From Schleiferiaceae bacterium (GTDB lineage Bacteria > Bacteroidota > Bacteroidia > Flavobacteriales > Schleiferiaceae): a DNA stretch of 43,423 nucleotides. The DNA is taken from contig JAIULY010000004.1 of the NCBI GenBank assembly GCA_022565875.1, positions 1-43,423 on the forward strand, given 5' to 3'. The notes under the pieces are model-generated. The model was given only the letters and a program-made list of their open reading frames with translations, did no database searches and was not told where the DNA came from. The position numbers and the translations under genes were made by a program. Below are positions 35,974 through 43,423 of the stretch, in pieces (within the stretch, counting starts at the first letter, position 1; the number at the start of each line of letters is the position of its first letter).

Positions 35974-37899
35974 CTATTTTTCCCGCTCTCTGCGTTCTTT
36001 TAAAATTTGAGCGTCTTCTTTAATGATTTCAACCACGTCAGGGTCAAGGAGCGTGCTGGTATCACCTAAGTTGGAAACATCGCCCTCGGCTACTTTTCTT
36101 AAAATGCGACGCATAATTTTGCCACTCCTTGTTTTGGGCAAGCCGGGTACAAACTGAATGACATCTGGTTTTGCTATGCGCCCGATTTCTTCTACTACAC
36201 TTTCGATAATCTCGGCTTTGACTTTGTCTATTCCAGCAGGCGTATCCTTCAGTATGACGTATGCATAAATCGCTTGGCCCTTTATGTCGTGAGGAAATCC
36301 AACAACGGCACTTTCCGCAACCTTGTCACAAGCATTTATGGCATTTTCTATTTCCGCAGTACCAAAACGATGACCGGACACATTAATGACATCATCAACA
36401 CGGCCAATAATGCGATACATACCGTCTTTATCTCGTCGTGCACCATCTCCAGTGAAGTAGTACCCCTTATAATGCGAAAAATACGTTACGCGACAACGCT
36501 CGTGATCCCCATATGTGGTTCGCAGCATGGATGGCCACGGGTGCTTGATACACAAGTACCCCTCTTCATCATTACCTGTGATTTCCTGACCTTCTGCATT
36601 GAGTAAAACGGGCTGAATTCCAGGAAGTGGATATCCTGCAAAACTTGCTTTCATCGGACTGTGCTCCCCAAGTCCACTTATCATGATACCGCCAGTTTCA
36701 GTTTGCCACCATGTATCTACAATTGGACACTTTTCTTTACCAACGTGAATGTGGTACCAATCCCAAGCCTCCTCATTAATGGGCTCCCCGACAGACCCCA
36801 AAACTTTCAAGGAATCTAAACTATAGCTCAAAACATGGTCTTCACCAGCTGCCATGAGCGCACGAATTGCTGTTGGCGCTGTATAAAATTGATTGACCCC
36901 GTATTTATCACATACTTGCCAGAAACGACCTGGACTAGGGTAAGTGGGCACACCTTCAAACATCAAGGTTGTGGCTCCGTTCAAAAGTGGTCCGTATACA
37001 ATATAACTATGACCAGTAATCCAACCAATATCAGCTGTACACCAATACACATCGGACTCATCTACCTGAAAAACATTGGCAAAGGAATACCCAGCATACA
37101 CCATGTACCCGCCGCATGTGTGCACCACACCTTTAGGCTTTCCAGTGCTTCCTGAGGTGTAAAGAATAAACAACATGTCTTCACTATCCATAGGTTCTGC
37201 GGGACAATCTTTGCTAACATGTTCTAATTCTTCGTGCAACCATACATCGCGATCAGCAACCATATTGACAGCCCATTGTGTGCGCTCTGTAACAACAACT
37301 TTTTCAACGGAGGTACAGTCTTTTAAGGCCTCATCAACCACTCGCTTCACCGGAATCTCTTTTGTCCCTCTATACAATCCGTCGCTAGTCAAAACCATTT
37401 TTGCTTGTGCATCGTTGATGCGATCGGCTAGTGCACTGGCACTAAACCCGGCAAAAACAACTGAATGAATAGCTCCAATACGCGCACAAGCTAAAACAGC
37501 GATGGTTAATTCCGGAATCATAGGCATGTAAATAGCTATGCGATCTCCCTTTTGCGCACCATTGCGCTTCAAAACATTTGCATACATACACACGCGCTCA
37601 TGCAACTCTCTGTAGGTCAATCTAACAAACCGTTCTTTGGGGTCATTGGGCTCCCAAATCAAAGCCAATTTGTTACCTCTCGTTTTCAAATGACGGTCTA
37701 AACAGTTTTCGGTGATATTCATTTTACCATCTACGAACCATTTCACTTTTGGCTCATCAAAATTCCATTCGAGCGTTTTACTCCACGGCTGTTGCCAATG
37801 AAACTCTTTGGCCACTTCTTCCCAAAAAGCCTCTGGCGCTGCCACACTCTGGGCGTACTTCTCTTTATACTCTTCAAATGATTTAATCACGTAACTCAT
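35974..37899 (-). CDS. acs: Acetyl-CoA synthetase (AMP-forming)
   Basis: Activates acetate to acetyl-CoA through acetyl-AMP. The 641-aa ANL-superfamily enzyme has the phosphate loop YTSGSTGKPKG, the acetate-pocket region WWQTETGG, GDGARRDKDG and the C-terminal PKTRSGKIMRR with the catalytic lysine that is acetylated in many Acs enzymes. ATG at 37899 (MSYVIKSFEEYKE) is preferred over 37917. It is the last gene of a five-gene operon, 54 nt after prpE, ending at a strong terminator. Its link to a transporter-kinase and a response regulator suggests regulated acetate use. Confidence 0.95.
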   Translation of the reverse strand: MSYVIKSFEEYKEKYAQSVAAPEAFWEEVAKEFHWQQPWSKTLEWNFDEPKVKWFVDGKMNITENCLDRHLKTRGNKLALIWEPNDPKERFVRLTYRELHERVCMYANVLKRNGAQKGDRIAIYMPMIPELTIAVLACARIGAIHSVVFAGFSASALADRINDAQAKMVLTSDGLYRGTKEIPVKRVVDEALKDCTSVEKVVVTERTQWAVNMVADRDVWLHEELEHVSKDCPAEPMDSEDMLFILYTSGSTGKPKGVVHTCGGYMVYAGYSFANVFQVDESDVYWCTADIGWITGHSYIVYGPLLNGATTLMFEGVPTYPSPGRFWQVCDKYGVNQFYTAPTAIRALMAAGEDHVLSYSLDSLKVLGSVGEPINEEAWDWYHIHVGKEKCPIVDTWWQTETGGIMISGLGEHSPMKASFAGYPLPGIQPVLLNAEGQEITGNDEEGYLCIKHPWPSMLRTTYGDHERCRVTYFSHYKGYYFTGDGARRDKDGMYRIIGRVDDVINVSGHRFGTAEIENAINACDKVAESAVVGFPHDIKGQAIYAYVILKDTPAGIDKVKAEIIESVVEEIGRIAKPDVIQFVPGLPKTRSGKIMRRILRKVAEGDVSNLGDTSTLLDPDVVEIIKEDAQILKERREREK

Positions 37900-37953
37900 A
37901 ATGCTGATTTTATTCAATTAAACGTTTTTTCAATGTTTCTTTTTTGACAAAAG

Positions 37954-39828
37954 CTACTTCTTACCCAACAAAGTAGCAATTTCGTCCAATACGCTGGGGT
38001 CGTCAATAGTGCTGGGAATAGTGTAGGGATCACCGTCTACAATAGCCCGTAAGGTTTTGCGCAAAATTTTCCCAGAACGGGTTTTGGGCAACCTAGCTAG
38101 TGGAATCACTGTTTTCAAAGCAGCTACGGGGCCAATATGCTCGCGAACAGCTTGCACTACCTCGGTTACAACAGTGCCAACACTGCCTGAATACCCTGTT
38201 TTCAACACAACAAAAGCCGCCGGTATTTGCCCCTTTAACTCGTCTGATATCCCTACAACTGCACACTCAGCAATGGCGCTGTGTGCAGCAACCACTTCCT
38301 CCATTTCGGCAGTAGACAAACGATGACCTGCTACATTGATAATGTCATCAACACGGCCGGTTATATAGACATAGCCTTCACTGTCGCGATAGCCTCCATC
38401 ACCTGAAAAATAGTACCCAGGGAACTTTTGTAAATAACCACGTCTAAAGCGCTCATTATCTCCCCATAGTGTAGGCAAACAACCAGGTGGCAAGGGTAGT
38501 TTAATCGCTACGTAACCAGGCTCTTCAAAATCAGATGGTGTTCCGTCTTCGCGTAATATATGAAGGTTATAGCCTGCCACTGGGAAGGTCGCTGATCCTT
38601 CTTTCACGGGCACTGGCTCAATACCCATTGAGTTGGCAAGCATGGGCCAGCCACTTTCAGTTTGCCACCAATGATCAATAACTGGGCGTTGCAATTGGGC
38701 CTCCAGCCAACGCAAAGTAGCTGCATCACAGCGCTCACCGGCTAAAAACTGATATCTTAAACTACTCAAATCATGTTGTTTGATGAATGCGCCTTCTGGA
38801 TCTTCATTTTTTATGGCGCGTATCGCCGTTGGGGCTGTAAACATCACATTTACCTTGTGTTCTTGTATCACGCGCCAAAAGGTACTTGCATCTGGTGTTT
38901 TGATCGGTTTTCCTTCGAAAAGTACCGTTGTTGCACCATGCAGTAATGGCCCATAAACAATATAGCTATGCCCTACCACCCAACCGACATCTGAAGCGGC
39001 CCAAAACACTTCACCAGGCGCCAAACCGTAGACCGCTGACAAACTGTACTTCAAAGCAACAGCATGACCGCCATTGTCTCTAATGATGCCTTTAGGTTTA
39101 CCCGTAGTACCAGATGTATATAAAATATATAGTGAATCTGTGGCCTTCACAGGAACGCAACCTGCTGGCTTTGCAGTGTTTTTTAAGGTTTCAAAATCAA
39201 TATCAATTGGCTGAACGGTACGCTCTGCTCCCAACTTTCTATCAAATACCACAACGTGTTGGGGGGGGTATTTTGCTCCAGCAATGGCCTTATCAACCAT
39301 GGGCTTATAAGGCACTATTTTGTTGATTTCAATACCAGAAGTTGCTGTAATTATGGCTTTGGGTTTGGCGTCATCGATGCGAATGGTTAACTCATGTGGC
39401 GCAAAACCGCCAAAAACCACAGAATGAATCACCCCCAAACGTGCACAAGCTAGCATAGCCATGGCCGCTTGAGGAATCATAGGCATATAAATAATTACTG
39501 TGTCGCCTTTGGCTAGACCTAAAGATTCCAGTCCACCAGCCAATTGCATAACCTCTTGTTGCAGTTGGGCATAAGTGTATTTAACTATTGTGTTGGTAAC
39601 TGGAGAATCATAAATCAATGCTAGTTGATCTGCTCTACCATTTTCAACATGATAATCAATTGCTAGGTGACAGGTATTTAAAATACCATCAGGAAACCAA
39701 CGCTGTAAACCTTCTTCATCTGTGGTAAGTGCTATTTGCGGCGGAGTATGCCAATCGATTTGTTTGGCTTGCTCCATCCAAAACGCTTCTGGATGGGCAA
39801 TACTGTCGTTAAAGTGTTTGGAATACAT
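37954..39828 (-). CDS. prpE: Propionyl-CoA synthetase (PrpE-like acyl-CoA synthetase)
   Basis: AMP-forming short-chain acyl-CoA synthetase of 624 aa. It resembles PrpE more than Acs: the N-terminus reads WFPDGILNTCHLAIDYHVE, followed by IYDSPVTNT, GVIHSVVFGGFAPHEL and IEINKIVPYKP. The phosphate loop is YTSGTTGKPKG and the catalytic C-terminal lysine motif TRSGKILRKTLR. It probably activates propionate and perhaps other short acids. It is 24 nt downstream of the response-regulator gene and upstream of acs, so the operon covers both C2 and C3 acids. Confidence 0.87.
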   Translation of the reverse strand: MYSKHFNDSIAHPEAFWMEQAKQIDWHTPPQIALTTDEEGLQRWFPDGILNTCHLAIDYHVENGRADQLALIYDSPVTNTIVKYTYAQLQQEVMQLAGGLESLGLAKGDTVIIYMPMIPQAAMAMLACARLGVIHSVVFGGFAPHELTIRIDDAKPKAIITATSGIEINKIVPYKPMVDKAIAGAKYPPQHVVVFDRKLGAERTVQPIDIDFETLKNTAKPAGCVPVKATDSLYILYTSGTTGKPKGIIRDNGGHAVALKYSLSAVYGLAPGEVFWAASDVGWVVGHSYIVYGPLLHGATTVLFEGKPIKTPDASTFWRVIQEHKVNVMFTAPTAIRAIKNEDPEGAFIKQHDLSSLRYQFLAGERCDAATLRWLEAQLQRPVIDHWWQTESGWPMLANSMGIEPVPVKEGSATFPVAGYNLHILREDGTPSDFEEPGYVAIKLPLPPGCLPTLWGDNERFRRGYLQKFPGYYFSGDGGYRDSEGYVYITGRVDDIINVAGHRLSTAEMEEVVAAHSAIAECAVVGISDELKGQIPAAFVVLKTGYSGSVGTVVTEVVQAVREHIGPVAALKTVIPLARLPKTRSGKILRKTLRAIVDGDPYTIPSTIDDPSVLDEIATLLGKK

Positions 39829-39852
39829 ATAGATACTAAAAAAATATTGCCA

Positions 39853-40233
39853 TCAGGCATGGGTTAATAATCGTTCTACTTCACTGGTTAATTCTCTTGT
39901 AGAAAAAGGTTTTGTAAGGTACAAATCAGCTCCCATAGCTATGCCTTTTTCTATATCTGTTTTTTTGCTCTTGGCTGATAAAAAGATAACCTTAGTGGCT
40001 TTAAGTGTCTCTTTTTCTTTGATATAAACACAGACTTCATAGCCGTCTACATCCGGCATCATGATATCGAGCAAGACTAGGTCTGGTATTTCGCTGTTGA
40101 GTATCTGGATGGCCTCACTCCCATTTCTCGCTATAAATACGTCAAAGCCTTTCTTGCGAAACAGAAAGTCCAGCGACATCAAAATATTGGGTTCATCATC
40201 CACGATCAAAATCTTTTTGGAGGGTGTTTTCAT
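39853..40233 (-). CDS. Receiver-only response regulator
   Basis: A 126-aa stand-alone REC domain with acidic pocket D12-D13, phospho-acceptor D56 (LVLLDIMMPD), S86 (FLSAKS) and K108 (LTKPF). There is no DNA-binding or enzymatic output domain. The ATG lies inside the 3' end of the kinase gene (38-nt overlap), so the two are almost certainly cognate and translationally coupled. In the CrbS/CrbR systems known to me the regulator carries an HTH output domain, so this one must act by protein contact or in a phosphorelay (inference). Confidence 0.93.
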   Translation of the reverse strand: MKTPSKKILIVDDEPNILMSLDFLFRKKGFDVFIARNGSEAIQILNSEIPDLVLLDIMMPDVDGYEVCVYIKEKETLKATKVIFLSAKSKKTDIEKGIAMGADLYLTKPFSTRELTSEVERLLTHA

Positions 40234-42901
40234 ATGCTTTTATAAAATGTTGAAGCGAATTAAAAATAGGGATCTCAAAACTAAACCGCGTTCCTTCAGA
40301 AACCCGTTTCACATAAATAGACCCCAAGTGATGGGTAATAATATTTTTGCAGATGGCTAACCCCAAACCTGTCCCAGTTGGCTTTAACCGAAGTTGATTT
40401 TGTGCTTGGTAAAATTTCTCAAAAATTCTAGTCTCCTGATCAGGACTAATGCCTTGGCCATTATCCAATACATTGACTTTTAACTTGTTATTAATTTGAT
40501 AAACACTTATTCCAATTTTACCTGATTCAGTATCACAAAATTTAATAGCATTGGAAAGTAAGTTTACCAACACTTGAATAATTCGATCGCGGTCGAGGTA
40601 TGTCTTTGGCAAATCCTTTGGCATATCCACCTGAAGTTCAATAGATTTTGTTTTGATTAGGTTCTGAGTTGAATCGATAGCTTCTTGCACTAGTTCGGGA
40701 AGTTGCTCAAAAGTCAATTGCATTTTTTGATTGCCCGATTCGAATTTCTCCAAATCCAATACATCCGTTATCAATCGCGTGAGGCGCTCGCAATCTTTTA
40801 CGATGGTACTTAAAAAAAAGTTGCGTTCTTCATCGGTAATATCGTCGGTATCTAACAGTATTTCTGCTTGCGCCCGAATGGACGTCAATGGGGTGCGCAA
40901 TTCGTGAGTCACCGTATACAAGAAATCATCTTTCAATAATCCCATAGCTTTCATTTGCTCGTTGGCAAGCTGCAAGTCGGACGTCAATTTTTGCAATTGC
41001 ATGGACTGCGATTTCAGTTGCTTGTTCAATTGCAGTACCTCTTGAGACTCTTGAAGCATGGATACAACCTCCTGCATGGAGAGCACTTCTTCTTGCACAA
41101 CCGAAGCAATCATGATGCGCGCCGAAGCTGGGCCAATGGCTTCTGTAAGAAGTCGTTCAGCATAAGCAATCACTCGAGAGTCTGCTTGTGGATTGACTTT
41201 CCAATCAATTTGATGCATCCTAGCATATCTATCCAATACCTCCTCCGTTCGCTTACCTCCCAAAAACTGAATAAGTAGCGACTTAAGGGAAGGAAAATGA
41301 GCAGAAGAAATGTAGCGGTTGGGTTGCTCATTGGTAAATTTAAAAACATCGACAAACAATTCCCCCTGCGTTTTCTCTGATGCTGATGGCGATGAATACA
41401 GCGATACCCCGGCAAACAAACCAAAATTTACAAGCAAACTAAAAATTATGGCATTGGAGGTGGGAGTTAACTCTTGAATTTGAGCAATGTTGGTTGGCGT
41501 TATCCATAGTGAGTTGCCCAAGTCACTGGCAAAAGCTGGCAATATAAGGGTATAAAACCATATAAATATCCCCCCCAAAATACCTGCCCATGCTCCTTTT
41601 GATGTGGCATTCTTCCAGTAAATACCGCCAATTAATGCCGGCGCAAGTTGTGCTACAGCAATAAAAGAAATAATTCCAATACTCAATAAGGTTTCACTAA
41701 GAGCTAAGTTGTGATAATATAAATAGGCCAACAGCAAAACCACTCCAATACTAATGCGCTTGGTCCAAACGATGCGCTTGTGCATAGATTTTTCTTTACG
41801 CAACTGAATAAGAATAGGCAAAAGAATATTGTTGCTCAGCATATTACCCAAAGCCAAAGTGGATACGATAATCATAGAAGTAGCTGCGGAAAAACCGCCC
41901 AAATAAACCCAAACAGCCAAACCGCTTCCACTCTCCAATGAAAGACCTAAAATAGTATAATCAGCAGGCAAAGATTCAGGTAACAACAAACCCGCTAAAG
42001 CTACGGGCAGCACAAAAAGATTGATAAGCAGGAGATAAAGCGGAAAAACCCATTGCGCTGTTTTTAAATCTTGTTCATTAGTATTCTCCACCACGGCCAT
42101 CTGAAATTGACGTGGCAACAGCACCACGGCCAAGCCGGAAATTAGAAGTAACAGAAACCAATCTGTCAATCCTTTACCACTACTTACTGTGATTAAATCA
42201 TCAAAATTAGGGAGAACCTCTGCTGCTTGCTGAAACAAATCGGCAGGACTGCGATACAAGCTAAAGGAAACAAAAATGCCTACGGCTAAAAAGGCTGTCA
42301 ATTTGAACAAACTCTCAAAGGCAATTACCGTAACCATACCCTTTTTTGGACGGTTGCCGTGCAAGTAGCGCGCGCCATAGAGAATGGTAAACAGAAATAG
42401 AAAAATAGTGGTTAGGAGACCTGGATCACTATACCAGACCACATCTCGGGCAATTTGACCTGTGGTGAGGACCATAAAACTATCCGTTATTGCTTTGATT
42501 TGCAATGAAATATACGGAACAATACCCAGTACTAATACAAGGGCGACAAGCGTACCTATCCCCTGTTGCTTACCGTACCTAGCTGCAAGAAAATCAGCAA
42601 CACTGGTAATGCTATTGTCCTTGGCCAAACGCACCATTTTACGTACGAGTAAGCTCCAAAACGGCATCATCAAAGTTGGCCCAAAGTAAATGGCGAGAAA
42701 ATCAAGGCCTTCTAGACTAGCTCTACCTACACTGCCGTAAAAAGTCCAAGCGGTGCAATAAACAGCAAGTGAAAGCGCGTACACCAATCCACTGCGTTGT
42801 TGTAGCCAGCCTGATCTACCCCATTTTTCAACAGCAAAAGCCACAGCGAAAAGCAGTGCCACATATCCCAAAGAAATAGATATAAGAACAGCGCTACTCA
42901 T
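40196..42901 (-). CDS. Sodium:solute symporter-STAC-histidine kinase (CrbS/CbrA-like sensor)
   Basis: A 901-aa fusion. About residues 1-505 form a sodium:solute symporter (SSS, PutP-like) module with roughly 13 membrane helices. Residues of about 550-610 (LDRYARMHQIDW to TEAIGPASARIMI) look like a STAC domain, the helical linker typical of transporter-kinases. A short coiled coil (about 615-655) replaces the PAS domain often found in CbrA/CrbS. The kinase has H666 in THELRTPLTS, an N-box LLSNAIKF and G-box GTGLGLAI. ATG at 42901 is chosen because it overlaps the small upstream gene by 8 nt (ATGAGTAG). CrbS-type sensors control acs in Vibrio and Pseudomonas; here prpE and acs follow directly. 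Whether it transports, senses, or both cannot be read from sequence. Confidence 0.92.
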   Translation of the reverse strand: MSSAVLISISLGYVALLFAVAFAVEKWGRSGWLQQRSGLVYALSLAVYCTAWTFYGSVGRASLEGLDFLAIYFGPTLMMPFWSLLVRKMVRLAKDNSITSVADFLAARYGKQQGIGTLVALVLVLGIVPYISLQIKAITDSFMVLTTGQIARDVVWYSDPGLLTTIFLFLFTILYGARYLHGNRPKKGMVTVIAFESLFKLTAFLAVGIFVSFSLYRSPADLFQQAAEVLPNFDDLITVSSGKGLTDWFLLLLISGLAVVLLPRQFQMAVVENTNEQDLKTAQWVFPLYLLLINLFVLPVALAGLLLPESLPADYTILGLSLESGSGLAVWVYLGGFSAATSMIIVSTLALGNMLSNNILLPILIQLRKEKSMHKRIVWTKRISIGVVLLLAYLYYHNLALSETLLSIGIISFIAVAQLAPALIGGIYWKNATSKGAWAGILGGIFIWFYTLILPAFASDLGNSLWITPTNIAQIQELTPTSNAIIFSLLVNFGLFAGVSLYSSPSASEKTQGELFVDVFKFTNEQPNRYISSAHFPSLKSLLIQFLGGKRTEEVLDRYARMHQIDWKVNPQADSRVIAYAERLLTEAIGPASARIMIASVVQEEVLSMQEVVSMLQESQEVLQLNKQLKSQSMQLQKLTSDLQLANEQMKAMGLLKDDFLYTVTHELRTPLTSIRAQAEILLDTDDITDEERNFFLSTIVKDCERLTRLITDVLDLEKFESGNQKMQLTFEQLPELVQEAIDSTQNLIKTKSIELQVDMPKDLPKTYLDRDRIIQVLVNLLSNAIKFCDTESGKIGISVYQINNKLKVNVLDNGQGISPDQETRIFEKFYQAQNQLRLKPTGTGLGLAICKNIITHHLGSIYVKRVSEGTRFSFEIPIFNSLQHFIKAYENTLQKDFDRG

Positions 42902-43100
42902 TCTTAGTGGGATTGGAAGTAGCGAATCGATACAAAACAACAATAAATGCCCCCCAGACACCAAAAAAATACCAGTAAGCCAAGGGTACCCCAAAAAGCA
43001 AAAAGGGCTTATTGAAGGCTGCGGCCACTGGATACGATAGTAGTACCAGAAGTAACAAGCTCCAAAAAGCCATTTTTATTGCGCGTTGAGAGGTGTTCAT
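42894..43100 (-). CDS. Small two-helix membrane protein (DUF3311-like) preceding the SSS kinase
   Basis: A 68-aa protein with two hydrophobic helices and the motif LLFGVPLAYWYFFGVW, reminiscent of the small DUF3311/YhdT-type proteins that precede sodium:solute symporter genes and may be accessory subunits (inference). ATG at 43100 is preferred over an upstream TTG at 43121. Its stop overlaps the kinase start. It is the first gene of the operon visible here. No -7 box was found in the 60 bp upstream, where the sequence soon changes to the GC-rich tail. Confidence 0.75.
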   Translation of the reverse strand: MNTSQRAIKMAFWSLLLLVLLSYPVAAAFNKPFLLFGVPLAYWYFFGVWGAFIVVLYRFATSNPTKNE

Positions 43101-43160
43101 TTCGTGTCGGAAGTTACTCAAAATTTCAATTTCATATGCGGTTTATCATCAGAATAAATT

Positions 43161-43423
43161 TTAGGGCGCCAAATTCTGTTTCCGGCTCCAAGTCCTCGCG
43201 CCATCGGCATTTCGGCTAAGGCCTTCGGGGAGCTCACTATCGTTCCGCTCCCTCAGGCCAAGCCTCAATTGCCGCTGTCGCTCCGGGCTTTCCACCTCCA
43301 CCAGGGCGCACATGTGTGAACGGCTGTCCGCCAGGGATTGTAGCGGATACCCCGCAGCACCGGCTGGCATGGCTCCACCGGAGTGCGCCAGCGACCAACG
43401 GAAGCTGAAGCACGCCGTGTGGA
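43161..43423. other. GC-rich, structured-RNA-like segment unlike the rest of the window
   Basis: From about 43161 to the end the base composition jumps to clearly GC-rich. On the minus strand 43264-43214 can fold into a nested stem: GGCT/AGCC, GGCCT/AGGCC and GGGAGC/GCTCCC around a GGAACGATAGTGA-type loop. Such helices are common in catalytic or other structured RNAs; a fragment of a bacterial group II intron is my leading but unproven guess. A 69-codon minus-strand frame (43161-43370) lacks protein-like character. The segment could be part of a mobile element at a contig end, foreign DNA, or an assembly chimera. Confidence 0.5.

Noticed and set aside
38057-38326. Plus-strand frames across prpE, acs, purH and other long genes
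   Set aside because: Antisense shadows of strongly supported minus-strand genes; no family resemblance.
43161-43370. 69-codon minus-strand frame in the GC-rich tail
   Set aside because: Arginine-rich composition typical of translated structured RNA or GC-rich non-coding DNA; no domain seen.

Overview
The window looks like a chromosomal segment of a Bacteroidota (Flavobacteria-like) bacterium. The evidence is a low-GC, AT-rich intergenic composition, Bacteroidota-type -7 boxes (TAnnTTTG) in front of most transcription units, weak Shine-Dalgarno signals, and family members typical of the phylum: a CheB-CheR-PAS-kinase giant, a MuiA-like protein with a carboxypeptidase-regulatory-like insert, an M49 peptidase and an SSS-STAC histidine kinase. 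No rRNA, tRNA, CRISPR or intact transposase gene was seen.

Layout: 1-582 is a tandem array of an intergenic repeat. 739-7754 (minus) is a purH-mreB-mreC-mreD-mrdA-rodA operon for purine synthesis and cell elongation. 7921-18350 is housekeeping: an M49 dipeptidyl peptidase III, a secreted acetolactate-decarboxylase-like protein, a SAM methyltransferase, accA, mgtE overlapping rsmA, a MuiA-like protein, hldD, and queD on the plus strand. 18375-19850 holds an orphan 115-aa protein and dinB. 20075-20350 is a second repeat cluster. 20470-25068 (minus) is a sulfate uptake and activation operon (SLC13/RCK permease, cysC, cysD, cysN). 25796-32479 (plus) is one gene of 2,227 codons: CheB, CheR, a long coiled coil, about ten PAS domains and a histidine kinase. 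32814-34388 is an AbgT-family transporter. 34389-35973 is a 1.6-kb gene-poor stretch with a third repeat array, decayed repeat units and possible gene remnants. 35974-43100 (minus) is a tight five-gene operon: a small membrane protein, an SSS-STAC-histidine kinase (CrbS/CbrA-like), a receiver-only response regulator, prpE and acs. The last ~260 bases are GC-rich and do not match the rest.

The most interesting items are: (1) a family of hairpin-forming repeats (arms TTATCAGSATAT...ATATGCTGATAA around a TGTARG core) found in three intergenic clusters with three different higher-order periods (262, 171 and 115 bp); (2) the operon that joins a transporter-kinase sensor and a receiver-only regulator to both short-chain acyl-CoA synthetases; (3) the CheB-CheR-PAS10-kinase giant; (4) a diverged ~130-bp element present upstream of two different permease genes; (5) two genes whose -7 box lies only 4 nt from the start codon, suggesting leaderless mRNAs; and (6) the foreign-looking structured-RNA-like tail at the right end.
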